In this document: one piece after another, positions 1 to 5,229 of the stretch
Numbering within the stretch: the stretch's first letter is position 1
Layout of the letters: each line of letters begins with the position of its first letter
Source: Clostridia bacterium
Lineage (GTDB): Bacteria > Bacillota > Clostridia > Oscillospirales > Acutalibacteraceae
Length of the DNA: 6,010 nt
Direction: 5' to 3'
Assembly (NCBI GenBank): GCA_017387165.1
Contig: JAFOFS010000244.1
Location: 1-6,010 of the forward strand
Program-made: the position numbers and the translations under genes
Notes under the pieces: model-generated
What the model was told of the DNA's origin: nothing
Databases searched by the model: none
What the model saw: the letters and a program-made list of their open reading frames with translations, nothing else

Positions 1-824
1 ATCAGTTCGACGAAATTCTCCACAAACACCGAGAAGACCGGTTCGTACCACGAGCCGTCCATAAATTCGCCGCCTTCGGGATAGAAGCTGATGCTGAGAC
101 CGAGCTCATACCAATACGCCTCGCCCGTCTCGTAATCGGTGGTCTGTTCCGGACGGGAATAGGAGAAGTAGGTGCGCTCTTTGATTTGGTAATCCACAGC
201 CTTGGTGGTCGTGGTGGTAGTCGTCGATTTCTTGGTCGTGGAGGTCGCCTTCTCGGTCGCGGCGGTATGCTCGGGGGAGAGAGAGGTTCGGTTGGCGTCG
301 GACTCTGTCGCACCCTCGCCCGTCGGCTTCGCAACCGTCACGCTGAAGGTCATCTCCAGATCGGAGGCAAGACCGGCAACGGCGCTTTCCGCCTTGCTCA
401 TCAGCGCGGCGGTGTTGCTCTTGCCGGATTCCACCATCTCGAGTCGAACGACCGTGTCGGCTTTCACGAAGCCTTTATTGTTGGCCGCCGATACCAGCGA
501 GGTGACCGCCACGTCGCACTTGGTGTTGACGACGTTCAGTTCCTTTTCCATCGCGATGGCGTCCGCGTTGAGACATTCCACCGCCAAGACGACGTCCTCC
601 GCGTCCAGATACAGACGGAACAACGGGTTGATGGACACCTCCAGGACGGACACGCAGCCGGCCGGCTTCACAAAGGAAGAAGCCGTGGTGGTCGTAGTGC
701 CGCCGGTTGAAGTGGTGGTCGAAGTGGTGGTGGTGGTATCACCGGCGGCGTCATCGGCACGATTGCAGGCCGCGACGGTAATCAGCAGGGCAAAGACGAG
801 AAAGAGAGCCAGAATTTTTTTCAT
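1..824 (-). CDS. Lipoprotein with RsgI-like extracytoplasmic domain and Thr-rich linkers (C-terminus cut by window edge)
   Basis: The reading frame is open from an ATG at 824 to the left edge, giving 274 residues without a stop. AAAGGAGG (833-840) lies 8 bases before the ATG. Residues 1-20 form a lipoprotein signal: Lys-Lys, a hydrophobic run, and a V-A-A-C lipobox with Cys20 as the predicted lipidated residue. A Thr-rich linker follows (about 30-47). Residues 56-131 resemble the extracytoplasmic middle domain of RsgI anti-sigma factors: a short beta stretch, an Ile-Asn-Pro motif (65-67), a VxxVExLNADA-type segment (78-88) and a KGFVKxD-type segment (117-123). A second Thr/Lys linker (194-208) leads to an aromatic-rich domain (about 211 onward) that I do not recognise. 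No cytoplasmic anti-sigma domain precedes the signal, so this is not a standard RsgI. The protein should be anchored on the outer membrane face. Role unknown; a ligand-sensing or binding lipoprotein is inference. The gene is divergent from the glycosyltransferase operon. Confidence 0.88.
   Translation of the reverse strand, partial: MKKILALFLVFALLITVAACNRADDAAGDTTTTTSTTTSTGGTTTTTASSFVKPAGCVSVLEVSINPLFRLYLDAEDVVLAVECLNADAIAMEKELNVVNTKCDVAVTSLVSAANNKGFVKADTVVRLEMVESGKSNTAALMSKAESAVAGLASDLEMTFSVTVAKPTGEGATESDANRTSLSPEHTAATEKATSTTKKSTTTTTTTKAVDYQIKERTYFSYSRPEQTTDYETGEAYWYELGLSISFYPEGGEFMDGSWYEPVFSVFVENFVEL
201..245 (-). repeat. Thr/Lys-rich linker 2 of the lipoprotein
   Basis: Residues 194-208 contain a seven-Thr run preceded by Ser, Thr and Lys residues. 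It joins the RsgI-like domain region to a C-terminal domain rich in Tyr, Phe and Trp. The run is built of ACC, ACG and ACT codons, again an imperfect trinucleotide repeat. Confidence 0.8.
432..659 (-). other. RsgI-like domain region within the lipoprotein
   Basis: This segment encodes residues 56-131 of the lipoprotein. The pattern V-S-V-x-E-V-S-I-N-P, then hydrophobic/Asp residues, V-x-x-V-E-x-L-N-A-D-A, a helical stretch with spaced Leu/Val/Ala, and K-G-F-V-K follows the order seen in the RsgI middle domain as I remember it from Bacillus and Clostridium sequences. Asn66-Pro67 is the pair at which clostridial RsgI proteins are reported to self-cleave. The assignment is by eye, not by a profile search. 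Confidence 0.7.
684..737 (-). repeat. Thr-rich linker 1 of the lipoprotein (ACC/ACT/ACG codon run)
   Basis: Residues 30-47 are almost all Thr with a few Ser and Gly, encoded by mixed ACC, ACT and ACG codons that make an imperfect trinucleotide run. It separates the lipid anchor from the RsgI-like domain and is probably a flexible, possibly glycosylated, wall-spanning stalk. A similar linker lies at 201-245 (residues 194-208, with Lys). Confidence 0.85.
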
Positions 825-853
825 TGCTGTATCCTCCTTTTGTTTATACTTTG

Positions 854-882
854 ATGATACTTCACACCCGTTCATTTGTCAA
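854..882 (-). promoter_or_regulatory. Predicted sigma-A promoter of the RsgI-like lipoprotein gene
   Basis: Read on the minus strand, a perfect -35 box TTGACA (877-882) is followed after 17 bases by TATCAT (854-859), one base from the -10 consensus in a key position. Transcription would start near 847, leaving a leader of roughly 23 bases that holds the AAAGGAGG ribosome site. Confidence 0.75.
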
Positions 883-892
883 GCGCATTGCC

Positions 893-921
893 TTGATTTT
901 TGAAAAAGAGTGTGTTATACT
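893..921 (+). promoter_or_regulatory. Predicted sigma-A promoter of the glycosyltransferase operon (extended -10)
   Basis: TTGATT (893-898), a 17-base spacer, then TATACT (916-921) preceded directly by TGT, an extended -10 motif. Transcription would start near 928, about 30 bases before the ATG at 959. The -35 box lies only 10 bases from that of the divergent lipoprotein promoter. Confidence 0.72.
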
Positions 922-958
922 AAAGGAAATATGTGCGCAATAAAGTGGGTGAAAGAAA

Positions 959-2521
959 ATGTCCAAACTCAAAAAATGTCAGTTCAACAAAAAGACGCTG
1001 GCATTTACGCTGTTTTTGTTCGTCGTCTTTGCTCTTTTGGTGTATCTGTTCCCCTATTCCGGTGACGACTGGGCGTGGGGCAGCTCCATCGGTCTGGATC
1101 GCCTGAAGGCCAATTTCGAGAATTACAACGGTCGCTACGCGGGCAACTGGTTGGTGCTTCTGCTGACACGCAGTGAACTGCTGAATATGGTGGTGACCGG
1201 CGTTTCGCTGGTGTGCGTCTGCCTGTTCCCGAAGCTGTTTGCCGAATCCAAAAGCGTGTTGCCGTATTTGTTTGGTACAGTGCTGTTTTTCCTCCTGCCG
1301 AAGCAAATTTTCGTGCAGGCGGTGGTCTGGACGGCAGGATATTCCAATTATATCCCCCCGATTTTGCTGGTGTTTGGGTATTTTCTGCTGGTGAAAAATC
1401 TGTTCGCGGACGAGCCTCCGCGTTATTCGTGGTTGACCTGCGCCGGTGTGACGGTCATCGGCTTCTTCGCCTCTCTCTTTATGGAGAACGTCACGCTGTA
1501 CAACGTCGGCATTTCCGCGCTGCTCATTCTGTTTGCGCTTTTCAATTTCAAGCGGCTGTTCCTGGCGCCGATTCTGCATTTTGTCGGCAGCGTGGCAGGC
1601 GCGGTGTATATGTTCACCAATTCCGCCTACCGCACCATCGCCAGCGGCTCGGATGGGTATCGCGAGACCGCCTTGACCGGCGGTTTAAAGGAAACGCTGG
1701 TCAAGCAGACGGAGGTCATTTTCACCCAATTCTTCCGCAACAACTTCGTGGTGTTGCTTATCTTCAGCGTGCTGTGTGCGGCGGTATATCTGCTGTATGC
1801 GCGGACAAGCGACAACAAAAAGATCAAGTACGCCGGTTCGGCGCTGCTGGGGCTGAACGTGTTTAGCCTGTTCCTCATCTATTCCAAGAGCATTTTCACC
1901 TACTGGGAGATGAATCCCGGTCAGGGCAATTCGCGGATGCTGACCGTGCTGGCGTTTGCGCTTGCCGCCGCCTTGTACTTTGGCAGTGCCGTGCTGCTCA
2001 TTTTCCTCTGCGTGAAGCCGCAAGCGATGAAATGGAAGCTGCTGCTCTTGCTGGTCAGCGTGCCGATTCTCATCGCTCCGCTGGTGATCGTCAACCCGAT
2101 CGGTCCCCGCTGCTTCTTCCCGCCCTATTTTATGCTGATCGCCGCTTGTGTGTTGCTGTTCGTGCACGTGATGGAAACCGCCTCGTTCGATCGCTTTGCG
2201 AAGGCCGGCTTTGCGGTTCCGATGTTGGCGGCCACCCTGTCCATGCTCACCTTCGTACTGTGCATCTTTTCTACCATTCATACCTACGATATGAAGCGGA
2301 ACGAATACGTACAAAAGCAGGTGGAAGCGGGATATACGACTGTGAAAGTCTGCAAATTGCCGTACGGTTCCTACGTCTGGACGGGCGACCCCACCTCCGC
2401 GCCGTGGGATGAGCGGTATAAATTGTTTTACGGTGTGGATGAGGACGTGCAGTTTGAGTTCCTGTCCTTCTCGGAATTTGATCGATGGGCAGCGGAATTT
2501 GATAAGGAGATGAGCAAATGA
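959..2521 (+). CDS. Polytopic membrane protein, probable GT-C/DUF6056-like glycosyltransferase
   Basis: 520 residues, with about twelve or thirteen hydrophobic segments spread over residues 13-440 and a soluble C-terminal tail of some 80 residues. After the first membrane segment (14-31) comes an outside loop with G-D-D-W (35-38) and, further on, N-G-R-Y-x-G-N (57-63). This resembles DUF6056 and related GT-C transferases, whose catalytic acid lies in the first outer loop. An in-frame TGA at 950-952 rules out any start upstream of 959; the ribosome site is weak (GGGTGA, 947-952). The stop overlaps the next start (ATGA), so it is coupled to the GtrB-like gene. By position it would be the acceptor-specific transferase that takes a sugar from a lipid carrier outside the cell, the GtrC role. 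Sugar and acceptor are unknown. A polysaccharide-related membrane protein is firm; the exact enzyme activity is inference. Confidence 0.82.
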   Translation: MSKLKKCQFNKKTLAFTLFLFVVFALLVYLFPYSGDDWAWGSSIGLDRLKANFENYNGRYAGNWLVLLLTRSELLNMVVTGVSLVCVCLFPKLFAESKSVLPYLFGTVLFFLLPKQIFVQAVVWTAGYSNYIPPILLVFGYFLLVKNLFADEPPRYSWLTCAGVTVIGFFASLFMENVTLYNVGISALLILFALFNFKRLFLAPILHFVGSVAGAVYMFTNSAYRTIASGSDGYRETALTGGLKETLVKQTEVIFTQFFRNNFVVLLIFSVLCAAVYLLYARTSDNKKIKYAGSALLGLNVFSLFLIYSKSIFTYWEMNPGQGNSRMLTVLAFALAAALYFGSAVLLIFLCVKPQAMKWKLLLLLVSVPILIAPLVIVNPIGPRCFFPPYFMLIAACVLLFVHVMETASFDRFAKAGFAVPMLAATLSMLTFVLCIFSTIHTYDMKRNEYVQKQVEAGYTTVKVCKLPYGSYVWTGDPTSAPWDERYKLFYGVDEDVQFEFLSFSEFDRWAAEFDKEMSK

Positions 2522-3468
2522 AATTATCGTTAGTGGTACCTTGCTACAACGAGGAGGGGAACGTCGAGGCGTTTTATGCCGAGGTGACCCGTGTGTTTGC
2601 CGAAAACGGCGTCGCGGACTATGAGTTCGTGTTTGTCAACGACGGCAGTCGCGACCAAACCTACAGAAAGCTCAAGGGTCTGTTTGCGGAGCATCCCGAA
2701 TCCGCTATCAAGGTGGTGTCCTTCAGCCGCAATTTCGGCAAGGAATCCGCCATCTATGCCGGCCTTCAGAAATCGTCGGGCGATCTGGTCTGCCTGATCG
2801 ATGCCGACTTGCAGCAGCGCCCCGAAGTGGTGGTGGAGATGCTGCGCCATATGGCGGAGGATGAGGAGCTGGATTGTGTGACCGCGTATCAGGCGGCACG
2901 CAAGGAGAACAAGCTCATCTCGTCGGTCAAGTCCGCTTTTTATAAGATCATCAACAAGATTTCGGACGTGGAATTTGTCAACGGCGCGTCGGATTTCCGT
3001 CTGCTTAAGCGCAGTATGGTGGACGCTATCCTGCAGATGACCGAGTTCCATCGCTTTTCCAAGGGCTTGTTCAGCTACGTCGGCTTTAACACCAAGTACA
3101 TTCCGTACGAGGTGATGGAGCGGGAAAGCGGCGAGTCCAAGTGGAACGTCCGCAGCCTGTTCAAGTATGCGCTGGAGGGGATTTTCGCCTTCTCCACCAT
3201 GCCGTTGAAGCTGGCCACCATCGTCGGCTTTTTCTGCTCCTTCTGCTCCCTCCTGTATTTGCTGGTGGTGCTGGTGCAGAAGCTGGCGTTCGGTATCAAC
3301 GTGCCCGGCTATGCGACGCTGGTGATTTTGGTGTTGCTGCTGGGCGGTATTCAGCTGTTTGCGCTCGGCGTACTGGGTGAATACATTTCCAAAATGTACG
3401 TGCAGGTGAAAAACCGTCCGATCTATATTTTAAAGGATTATTTGAGCCATGATGAAAAAGATCAGTGA
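2518..3468 (+). CDS. gtrB: GtrB/CsbB-type polyprenyl-phosphate glycosyltransferase (GT2 family)
   Basis: 316 residues, usual for the family. The N-terminal GT-A domain shows L-V-V-P-C-Y-N-E-E (5-13), V-N-D-G-S-R-D (40-46), the metal/nucleotide motif D-A-D-L-Q (95-99), G-A-S-D-F-R-L-L (156-163), the F-S-K-G-L-F-x-x-V-G-F segment (180-190) and G-E-S-K-W-N (205-210). Two membrane segments follow (about 229-254 and 264-287), with a G-E-Y-I-S-K-M-Y-V-Q-V-K-N-R-P-x-Y tail typical of GtrB/CsbB. Family members move a sugar from a UDP-sugar to undecaprenyl phosphate on the cytoplasmic face. The start overlaps the previous stop; AGGAG (2505-2509) sits 8 bases ahead. The subfamily is clear; which sugar is used cannot be told. 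Related dolichol-phosphate mannose synthase-like or ArnC-like roles are less likely given the adjacent gtrA. Confidence 0.93.
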   Translation: MKLSLVVPCYNEEGNVEAFYAEVTRVFAENGVADYEFVFVNDGSRDQTYRKLKGLFAEHPESAIKVVSFSRNFGKESAIYAGLQKSSGDLVCLIDADLQQRPEVVVEMLRHMAEDEELDCVTAYQAARKENKLISSVKSAFYKIINKISDVEFVNGASDFRLLKRSMVDAILQMTEFHRFSKGLFSYVGFNTKYIPYEVMERESGESKWNVRSLFKYALEGIFAFSTMPLKLATIVGFFCSFCSLLYLLVVLVQKLAFGINVPGYATLVILVLLLGGIQLFALGVLGEYISKMYVQVKNRPIYILKDYLSHDEKDQ

Positions 3469-3913
3469 ACTGTGGAACAAACATAAGGAATTGCTGTTGT
3501 ACGTGCTGTTCGGCGGGTTGACCACCTTGGTCAACTTCGTCACGTTCTGGCTGTGCTCGCTGGTGCTGGGGGAGGATCTGTACCTCATCAGCAACGCAAT
3601 CGCGTGGATCGTGTCGGTGCTGTTTGCGTATTTCACCAACAAGCTGTTCGTCTTTGATTCCAAGAGCTTTGCGCCGCAGGTAGTGGTCAAGGAATTTCTG
3701 GAGTTTTTGGCGGCTCGCGTGTTCAGCTTTGTGGTGGAAGAACTCGGTATGTGGCTGTTTGTCGATCTGCTCGGCTTCGACGGGTTTGCGTTTGAGCTGC
3801 TCGGCTTCCGCATCACCGGTCAGTTGATCGCCAAGCTGATTTTGGCGGTGATCGTGGTGATTATGAACTATTTCTTCAGCAAATTCTTTATTTTCAAGAA
3901 AAACGAAAAGTAA
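3449..3913 (+). CDS. gtrA: GtrA-family small membrane protein (putative lipid-linked sugar flippase)
   Basis: 154 residues with four hydrophobic segments (about 15-37, 46-68, 84-107, 122-147). Family features are Y-V-L-F-G-G-L-T-T-L-V-N-F (18-30) in the first segment, N-A-I-A-W-I-x-S-x-x-x-A-Y-F-T-N-K-x-F-V-F (49-69) in the second, F-L-x-x-R-x-x-S (86-93) in the third, and N-Y-F-x-S-K-F-F-I-F (140-149) at the C-terminal end. GtrA-like proteins are proposed to flip the polyprenyl-phosphate sugar made by GtrB; in GtcA-like systems they are needed for teichoic acid glycosylation. The gene overlaps gtrB by 20 bases. AAAGGA (3432-3437) is 11 bases before the ATG at 3449; a second ATG directly follows at 3452, so the start could be one codon later. 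It is the last gene before the terminator. Confidence 0.92.
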   Translation: MMKKISELWNKHKELLLYVLFGGLTTLVNFVTFWLCSLVLGEDLYLISNAIAWIVSVLFAYFTNKLFVFDSKSFAPQVVVKEFLEFLAARVFSFVVEELGMWLFVDLLGFDGFAFELLGFRITGQLIAKLILAVIVVIMNYFFSKFFIFKKNEK

Positions 3914-3920
3914 CCCCCAA

Positions 3921-3945
3921 ACGCCTGCAACCGCAGGCGTTTTTT
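3921..3945 (+). terminator. Intrinsic terminator of the glycosyltransferase operon
   Basis: A perfect 8-bp GC-rich stem (3921-3928 with 3933-3940), loop AACC, then a run of T ending at 3945. Flanking A and T bases can add two more pairs. It begins 8 bases after the gtrA stop codon. Confidence 0.93.
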
Positions 3946-3946
3946 C

Positions 3947-3975
3947 TTGCACTTTTGCGAGGGGTGTGGTATGAT
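3947..3975 (+). promoter_or_regulatory. Predicted sigma-A promoter of the YD-repeat lipoprotein (extended -10)
   Basis: TTGCAC (3947-3952), a 17-base spacer, and TATGAT (3970-3975) preceded by TGG as an extended -10. The -35 starts right after the T run of the preceding terminator. Transcription would start near 3982, leaving a leader of under 20 bases. Confidence 0.72.
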
Positions 3976-3984
3976 GGGGACAAA

Positions 3985-3989
3985 AGGAG
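3985..3989 (+). promoter_or_regulatory. Ribosome binding site that sets the start of the YD-repeat lipoprotein
   Basis: AGGAG lies 10 bases before the ATG at 4000. The same frame could be opened at a TTG at 3955, but that codon lies inside the promoter spacer and would precede the predicted transcript start. Starting at 4000 also puts the Lys-Arg and the hydrophobic signal at the very N-terminus. Confidence 0.75.
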
Positions 3990-3999
3990 AGTGGATAGG

Positions 4000-5142
4000 A
4001 TGAAGCGAATGTTGGCGATTTTCCTGACGGCGGCCGTGCTGCTCGGTTTGTGCGGTTGTAACCATCCGTCGGCAGAGGAGTCAAACGGCGGAACCACCGC
4101 CTCGACCGGCACGACCACCACAGGTGACGGTTCGACCGTGACCACCACGACCACCGCTGCCCCGCAGGACGATTCGTACGACCGTGCGGTCGCGGCGATC
4201 GGCAGGGGAGAGATCGGCGAGGCCTTCCGTCTGCTATCCGCGTCCACCGACGCGCGTGCCGCCGAGCTGCTGCGGCATTTTGTGTGGCAGCCGCTGTGGT
4301 CAGCGGGAGAAAACCCTGGCTCTCACACCTACGATGCGAGCGGTTACCCCGCAACCTCGGTGTGGGGCAACCGCACGACCACCTTTACGTGGGATGCCGA
4401 GGGGCGCTTGCTGAAGCAGCACACCGATGAGGACAGTGCGACCAACTATTGGGAGCAATACGATTATACCTACGAGGGCGGTCTGCTGACCAAGAGAATT
4501 CGCACCCATTTGGACGGAAACGGCGAGACCGAAACCTTCACCTATGACGGGAACGGCAATCGGATCGGTTGGAGCTATGACTCCTCCTACGATCCGGACG
4601 ATTATACCAAGACCTATACGTACGACGGCGACGGTCACCTGTTGACCCATAGCGTGAGCAAACCGGACGGCTATCAGAGCACCGTCACGTATACCTACAA
4701 CGCGGCAGGACAGCTGCTTTCCAAAACCAGCACCTACAACGACGGCCGCGCAACCGAGACGATGACCCGCACGTACAACGAACGGGGGCAGAAACTGACC
4801 GAGACGAGCGTCCTGTCTTACGGTACCTCCATCCACACCTATACCTATGGTGAACGAGGCGAATTGATCTCCGATCAAAGCGAATGGGTGGGGGAGACGC
4901 CGACGGTGAAATGGTGTCTCTATGATGAGTTCGGCCGCTATACAGGAATGATTTTGGAACGGGACGGCGAGGAAATCAACAATCACACGGTCGAGTACGA
5001 CGACGAGACGGACTCCTGCCTGTTTGTTGGCGGCGGATCGATCGTGCAGTATCAACTGTTCTATTATCCGCAGGAACCCGGTCGCGATTTGGTGCTCAAT
5101 GCGGCAACCTGGATTGAATATTTCGACTGGCAGTTGCAATAA
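4000..5142 (+). CDS. Lipoprotein with Thr-rich linker and ten YD (RHS-type) repeats
   Basis: 380 residues from the ATG at 4000. Residues 1-20 form a lipoprotein signal ending L-C-G-C, with Cys20 the predicted lipid anchor. A Thr/Gly/Ser-rich linker spans about 31-53. Residues 58-96 are a charged, Ala/Leu-rich helical pair (D-R-A-V-A-A-I-G-R-G-E-I-G-E-A-F pattern) like the single TPR-like units common in clostridial lipoproteins. From 109 to 341 run about ten copies of a unit of the type Y-T-Y-D-x-x-G-x-L-L, spaced 20-27 residues apart. This matches the YD/RHS repeat. There is no RHS core motif and no C-terminal toxin-like domain, so it is not a typical polymorphic-toxin RHS protein; the end is short and aromatic (W371, F375, W377). 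Probably a surface-anchored beta-rich binding or scaffold protein; its ligand is unknown. It is monocistronic, with its own promoter and terminator. Confidence 0.87.
   Translation: MKRMLAIFLTAAVLLGLCGCNHPSAEESNGGTTASTGTTTTGDGSTVTTTTTAAPQDDSYDRAVAAIGRGEIGEAFRLLSASTDARAAELLRHFVWQPLWSAGENPGSHTYDASGYPATSVWGNRTTTFTWDAEGRLLKQHTDEDSATNYWEQYDYTYEGGLLTKRIRTHLDGNGETETFTYDGNGNRIGWSYDSSYDPDDYTKTYTYDGDGHLLTHSVSKPDGYQSTVTYTYNAAGQLLSKTSTYNDGRATETMTRTYNERGQKLTETSVLSYGTSIHTYTYGERGELISDQSEWVGETPTVKWCLYDEFGRYTGMILERDGEEINNHTVEYDDETDSCLFVGGGSIVQYQLFYYPQEPGRDLVLNAATWIEYFDWQLQ
4093..4155 (+). repeat. Thr-rich linker of the YD-repeat lipoprotein
   Basis: Residues 32-52 are mostly Thr with Gly, Ser and Ala, encoded by ACC/ACG/ACA codons. 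This is the same stalk type as in the RsgI-like lipoprotein at the other end of the window. Confidence 0.8.
4324..5022 (+). repeat. Array of about ten degenerate YD repeats (period near 25 residues)
   Basis: Repeat starts by residue: 109, 129, 156, 180, 206, 231, 257, 281, 306 and 331. The core in the best copies (180-189, 206-215, 231-240, 281-290) is aromatic-T-Y-D/N/G, two residues, G, then two hydrophobic residues. The first two and the last copies are the most divergent. The DNA has drifted, so the repeat is visible mainly at protein level, arguing against recent tandem duplication. Confidence 0.82.
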
Positions 5143-5144
5143 GC

Positions 5145-5180
5145 AAAGTCCCCGTGTCAAGCGATACGGGGACTTTCTTG
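5145..5180 (+). terminator. Terminator hairpin of the YD-repeat lipoprotein gene
   Basis: A perfect 11-bp stem (5145-5155 with 5166-5176), extendable by three pairs including a G-T to a 14-bp stem with loop AAGC, followed by a short T-rich tail. It begins 3 bases after the stop codon. The tail is weak, as the run is broken by C and G. Confidence 0.75.
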
Positions 5181-5187
5181 TAAAACA

Positions 5188-5219
5188 AAAACACCCGATG
5201 CGTGAGCATCGGGTGTTTT
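5188..5219 (-). terminator. Terminator hairpin of the ABC ATPase gene (possibly bidirectional)
   Basis: A perfect 11-bp stem (5191-5201 with 5206-5216) with loop GTGA, flanked by A bases on the left and T bases on the right. Read on the minus strand, it follows the ATPase stop codon by about a dozen bases and is followed by a long T-rich tract. On the plus strand it is followed by TTTG and could back up the first hairpin. Confidence 0.85.
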
Positions 5220-5229
5220 GCTTTGTCGA

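Noticed and set aside
879..896. Inverted repeat TCAAG-8-CTTGA in the divergent intergenic region, a possible operator
   Set aside because: The arms are parts of the two facing -35 boxes (TTGAC and TTGAT), so the symmetry is expected without a regulator. The arms do not extend further.
186..903. Two plus-strand open frames (186-710 and 202-903) over the left-edge gene
   Set aside because: They are antisense to the lipoprotein frame, which has a perfect ribosome site, signal peptide and domain pattern. Their proteins are Val/Gly/Arg-rich shadows of the Thr codon runs.
931..1065. Short out-of-frame ORF starting at ATG 931, a possible leader peptide
   Set aside because: The predicted transcript starts only about three bases upstream, the purine run ahead of it is too close to the ATG, and it runs out of frame into the 959 gene with no plausible protein features.
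3296..4354. 352-residue open frame on the minus strand
   Set aside because: It spans gtrB, gtrA, the terminator and the start of the YD gene, has no recognisable domain, and has the Arg/Pro/Gln-rich composition of antisense shadow frames in GC-rich DNA.
4000..5142. Polymorphic toxin (RHS/contact-dependent) interpretation of the YD-repeat gene
   Set aside because: No RHS core motif, no variable C-terminal toxin domain and no adjacent immunity gene. The gene ends within a few dozen residues of the last repeat and is followed directly by a terminator.
4300..5160. 286-residue open frame on the minus strand
   Set aside because: It is antisense to the YD repeats along nearly its whole length. The repeat pattern is clear on the plus strand, and the Val/Ile/Gly-rich composition is what the antisense of Tyr/Asp/Thr codons gives.
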